Positions 15,203 to 16,989 of a DNA stretch of 16,989 bases are shown here, piece by piece (position 1 is the stretch's first letter; each line of letters opens with the position of its first letter). Made by a program: the position numbers and the translations under genes. Under the pieces are notes generated by a model. It did not search any database and had not been told where the DNA came from. It saw only the letters and a program-made list of their open reading frames with translations. The stretch comes from JBAZKK01 sp041650795 (GTDB taxonomy: Bacteria > Omnitrophota > Gorgyraeia > Gygaellales > Profunditerraquicolaceae), in assembly GCA_041650795.1 (NCBI GenBank), contig JBAZKK010000023.1, positions 1-16,989 of the forward strand. Direction: 5' to 3'.

Positions 15203-15352
15203 TTATGAGCCCTGTCCGAGGAAGGGTATCTGTTGCGAATGTATCGCTTACCACCGTAGGAGCCGCGAGCTCCCCGCCTGTTTTTTAGCTCTTCTGCCGA
15301 GAAAAGTTACGACCGTTCCGTGGAAAAATTCATGAAGGATAACCAAAGGTGA
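15153..15352 (+). pseudogene. DUF6485-type small Cys-rich protein gene, -1 frameshift at a T6 run
   Basis: The ATG at 15153 lies inside def and follows an AAGGA (about 15136-15140). The first ~44 codons encode a Cys-dense protein (NLENCNCSYEPCPRKGICCECIAYHRR, then ELPACF) that I recognise as the DUF6485-type pattern; it is probably metal-binding, function unknown. In frame 0 the ORF runs into an unrelated tail and stops at 15333-15335. From base 15287 the -1 frame encodes SSSAEKSYDRSVEKFMKDNQR and stops at 15350-15352, matching the expected family C-terminus. The switch lies at T_TTT_TTA (15281-15287). One extra T would restore a single ORF of about 66 residues reading CFF-SSSAEK. It may be a true frameshift, a homopolymer sequence error, or a recoded gene expressed by -1 slippage. 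The call pseudogene is provisional. Confidence 0.75.
15281..15287 (+). promoter_or_regulatory. Candidate -1 slippery heptamer U_UUU_UUA
   Basis: In the zero frame the codons are TGT TTT TTA, giving the X_XXY_YYZ heptamer T_TTT_TTA, the same as the HIV-1 gag-pol site. A slip of one base leads into the frame encoding the expected C-terminus. An SD-like AGGAG (15258-15262) lies 18 bases upstream. Downstream I see only a weak 4-bp hairpin (TTCT/AGAA), not a strong stimulatory structure, so programmed frameshifting is possible but unproven. Confidence 0.35.
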
Positions 15353-15389
15353 TTTTTCCGCATCCGAGAAATTTACGAGGAGACCTTAT

Positions 15390-16307
15390 ATGCACGAGCT
15401 TATTATCATAGGGGCAGGCCCGGCAGGATTGACCGCCGGCATATATGCGGGAAGATACCGTATGGACACCGTGATTTTGGAAAAATTAGGGGTGGGAGGC
15501 CAAATTATCCTTTCGGAGATAATAGAGAACTTTCCGGGGTTCCCGCAGCCAATCGCCACCATGGAATTAATGGAGAGGTTTAAAAAGCAACTGGATAACA
15601 GCGGGGTTCCGATACTGGAAGGAGAGGTAACTGATATTCAAGCCGCAAGAGACGGCTCTTACCTTATCAATAGCTCCGGCGGGACCTACGATACAAAAAG
15701 CGTTATCGTAGCAAGCGGAGCTTCTCCCAGAAGGTTGGGGATTCCGGGAGAGGAAGAGTTTACCGGCCGCGGGGTATCTTATTGCGCAACCTGCGACGGT
15801 CCGCTTTTTAAAGATAAGGAGGTTGCGGTAATAGGGGGGGGCGACAGGGCGCTGGAAGAGGCGTTGTTTCTGGCGCGTTACTGCCGCCGCGTAACGCTCG
15901 TTCACCGCCGCCAGGAGTTGCGCGCTTCGCGCATCATGCAGGAGAAGGTGGCGCGAGAGAAGAAGATAGAGCTATTGCTCGAGAGTGTGGTTGATAAGGT
16001 TACGGGAGGCGCCAGGGTTGAGTCGCTGACGATAAAAAACAACAAGACCGCTAAGACAAACGACTTCAGATGCGACGGCGTATTCATATTCGTAGGCATA
16101 AGGCCTAACACCGATTTTGTAAAAAAACTGTTGCATACCGACGAAGCGGGTTTTATAATGACAGACCAAGAATTGAAGACCTGCCGGGAAGGCCTATTTG
16201 CCTGCGGCGATTGTTGCAAAAAGGAGCTTTATCAGGTTGTTACTGCCTCTGCAGAAGGAGCAACGGCGGCATCCGCCGCGCATAAATACCTGTTAAACAT
16301 GGAATGA
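15390..16307 (+). CDS. trxB: Thioredoxin reductase (NADPH, FAD flavoprotein)
   Basis: The 305-residue protein starts after a strong GAGGAGA (15377-15383). It has the FAD-binding IIGAGPAGLTAG (residues 6-17), the redox motif CATC (132-135), and the NADPH-binding VIGGGDRALEEA (~147-158), followed by VHRRQELRAS, the arginines expected to bind the 2'-phosphate of NADPH. A C-terminal FACGDC ... QVVTASAEGATAA FAD motif is also present. It transfers electrons from NADPH to thioredoxin, matching trxA at the head of the cluster. In the nucleotide motif the usual GGGDSA reads GGGDRA, an Arg where Ser is common. Its stop overlaps the start of the next gene (ATGA at 16304-16307). Confidence 0.95.
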   Translation: MHELIIIGAGPAGLTAGIYAGRYRMDTVILEKLGVGGQIILSEIIENFPGFPQPIATMELMERFKKQLDNSGVPILEGEVTDIQAARDGSYLINSSGGTYDTKSVIVASGASPRRLGIPGEEEFTGRGVSYCATCDGPLFKDKEVAVIGGGDRALEEALFLARYCRRVTLVHRRQELRASRIMQEKVAREKKIELLLESVVDKVTGGARVESLTIKNNKTAKTNDFRCDGVFIFVGIRPNTDFVKKLLHTDEAGFIMTDQELKTCREGLFACGDCCKKELYQVVTASAEGATAASAAHKYLLNME

Positions 16308-16989
16308 AAGAGATGGATTGTCAGGTTACGCGTAATAAAAAATTGGAAGAATGGATTGCGCAGATAGTAAAGCTCTGCCAACCGGATGATATTGTCTGGA
16401 TTGACGGCTCAGAGGCGCAGAGAAGACAGCTTGAGCAGGAATGCGTCTATAGCTCGGAGTTGGTTGAACTGGACCAATATAAACTCTCTGGGTGTTACCT
16501 GCATCGCACCGCCGTCAATGACGTTGCCCGCACCGAACACCTAACTTACATCTGTACCAGCAAGAAGCGCGATGCCGGGCCCACCAATAACTGGATGGCT
16601 CCCCGCGTTGCTTACGGTAAGGCTAGGAGGTATTTCAAGGGGGCCATGAAAGGCAGGATTATGTACGTGATACCATTCTCAATGGGGCCGGTGGGGTCGC
16701 CTTTTTCCAAGATTGGCGTAGAGTTGACGGATTCGCGTTACGTAGTCCTGAATATGATGATTATGACGCGGGTAGGCCGTTCTGTGCTGGAATACCTTGA
16801 CAATAACAATAACGCGGGTTTTACGAAATGCCTGCATTCCAAGGCCGACCTGGATATAAACAAGAGGCTTATTTTGCATTTCCCCGAGGATAATGCTATC
16901 TGGAGCGTGGGTTCTGGATACGGAGGCAACGTATTGCTCGGCAAAAAATGCCTTTCTTTGCGCATTGCCAGTTTTTTCGCACGCAGGGA
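16304..16989 (+). CDS. pckG: Phosphoenolpyruvate carboxykinase (GTP), 3'-partial
   Basis: About 228 codons are visible, open to the window end; full-length family members have roughly 590-620. The ATG at 16304 overlaps the trxB stop by 4 bases (ATGA); the ATG at 16313 is an alternative. Family hallmarks are WIDGS near the N-terminus, NDVARTEHLTYIC, GPTNNWMAP, YVIPFSMGPVGSPFSKIGVELTDS and the active-site GSGYGGNVLLGKKCLSLRIAS. The enzyme interconverts oxaloacetate plus GTP and PEP plus GDP and CO2. The P-loop and the active-site lid lie beyond the window. It could act in gluconeogenesis, or in the carboxylating direction in a fermenter. Confidence 0.95.
   Translation, partial: MKEMDCQVTRNKKLEEWIAQIVKLCQPDDIVWIDGSEAQRRQLEQECVYSSELVELDQYKLSGCYLHRTAVNDVARTEHLTYICTSKKRDAGPTNNWMAPRVAYGKARRYFKGAMKGRIMYVIPFSMGPVGSPFSKIGVELTDSRYVVLNMMIMTRVGRSVLEYLDNNNNAGFTKCLHSKADLDINKRLILHFPEDNAIWSVGSGYGGNVLLGKKCLSLRIASFFARR

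Noticed and set aside
16304..16989. Broken PEP carboxykinase pseudogene
   Set aside because: The frame is uninterrupted and all expected N-terminal motifs are intact; it merely runs off the window end.
1..16989. tRNA, rRNA, CRISPR array, insertion sequence or prophage genes
   Set aside because: By eye I found no tRNA-like cloverleaf with CCA-end context, no regularly spaced repeats and no transposase or phage motif; a covariance-model scan would be needed to exclude small RNAs.

Overview
The window is a 17-kb stretch in which every supported gene lies on the + strand. Both ends are cut: the first gene continues upstream and the last continues downstream. Gene content suggests a Gram-negative-type, probably anaerobic or fermentative bacterium. 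Acetate kinase and phosphotransacetylase are present, one protein has a Sec signal peptide and a TolC-like tail, and a small Cys-rich DUF6485-type protein is encoded. The overall style, with a CHAT-TPR protein, PAS-HD-GYP, Asp-box propeller, a split Pta and a small Cys-rich ORF, is reminiscent of candidate phylum Omnitrophota or related uncultivated lineages. That placement is inference; no marker gene here proves it.

Region 1 (1-5257) is a sensory and envelope block. It holds a membrane-anchored CHAT (caspase-like) protein with C-terminal TPRs (truncated at the window start), a PAS-PAS-HD-GYP protein with tandem promoter candidates, and a secreted Asp-box beta-propeller with a TolC-like tail whose Shine-Dalgarno sequence sits in a hairpin.

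Region 2 (5258-5484) is non-coding. It contains three diverged copies of a ~36-bp repeat (one inverted, two direct) forming a large imperfect hairpin, then a good sigma70-type promoter (TTGAAT, 17-nt spacer, TATAAT) and a strong ribosome binding site.

Region 3 (5485-10106) is a MoxR ATPase / DUF58 / TgpA-like operon. The third protein keeps the N-terminal multi-TM module and a DUF4129-like C-terminus, but has no recognisable transglutaminase domain. A helical stretch plus two Ig-like (BIG2-type) domains stand in its place.

Region 4 (10205-16989) is a compact housekeeping cluster: trxA, a stand-alone AAA_26/DRTGG protein, a short pta, a compact ackA, a DJ-1/PfpI protein, panD, def, a frameshifted DUF6485-type ORF, trxB and the 5' part of a GTP-dependent PEP carboxykinase gene. 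Pta and AckA would make acetate and ATP from acetyl-CoA. TrxA and TrxB form the thioredoxin couple. PEP carboxykinase links oxaloacetate to PEP. Gaps are mostly a few bases or overlaps, so much of it is probably co-transcribed.

The observations most worth a second look are: (i) the DUF6485-type gene broken exactly at a U_UUU_UUA slippery heptamer, with the family's C-terminus intact in the -1 frame; (ii) the TgpA-like protein with Ig-like domains instead of a transglutaminase; (iii) the predicted cytoplasmic CHAT / extracytoplasmic TPR receptor-like topology; (iv) the repeat cluster and the SD-masking hairpin. I see no tRNA, rRNA, CRISPR array or insertion sequence.
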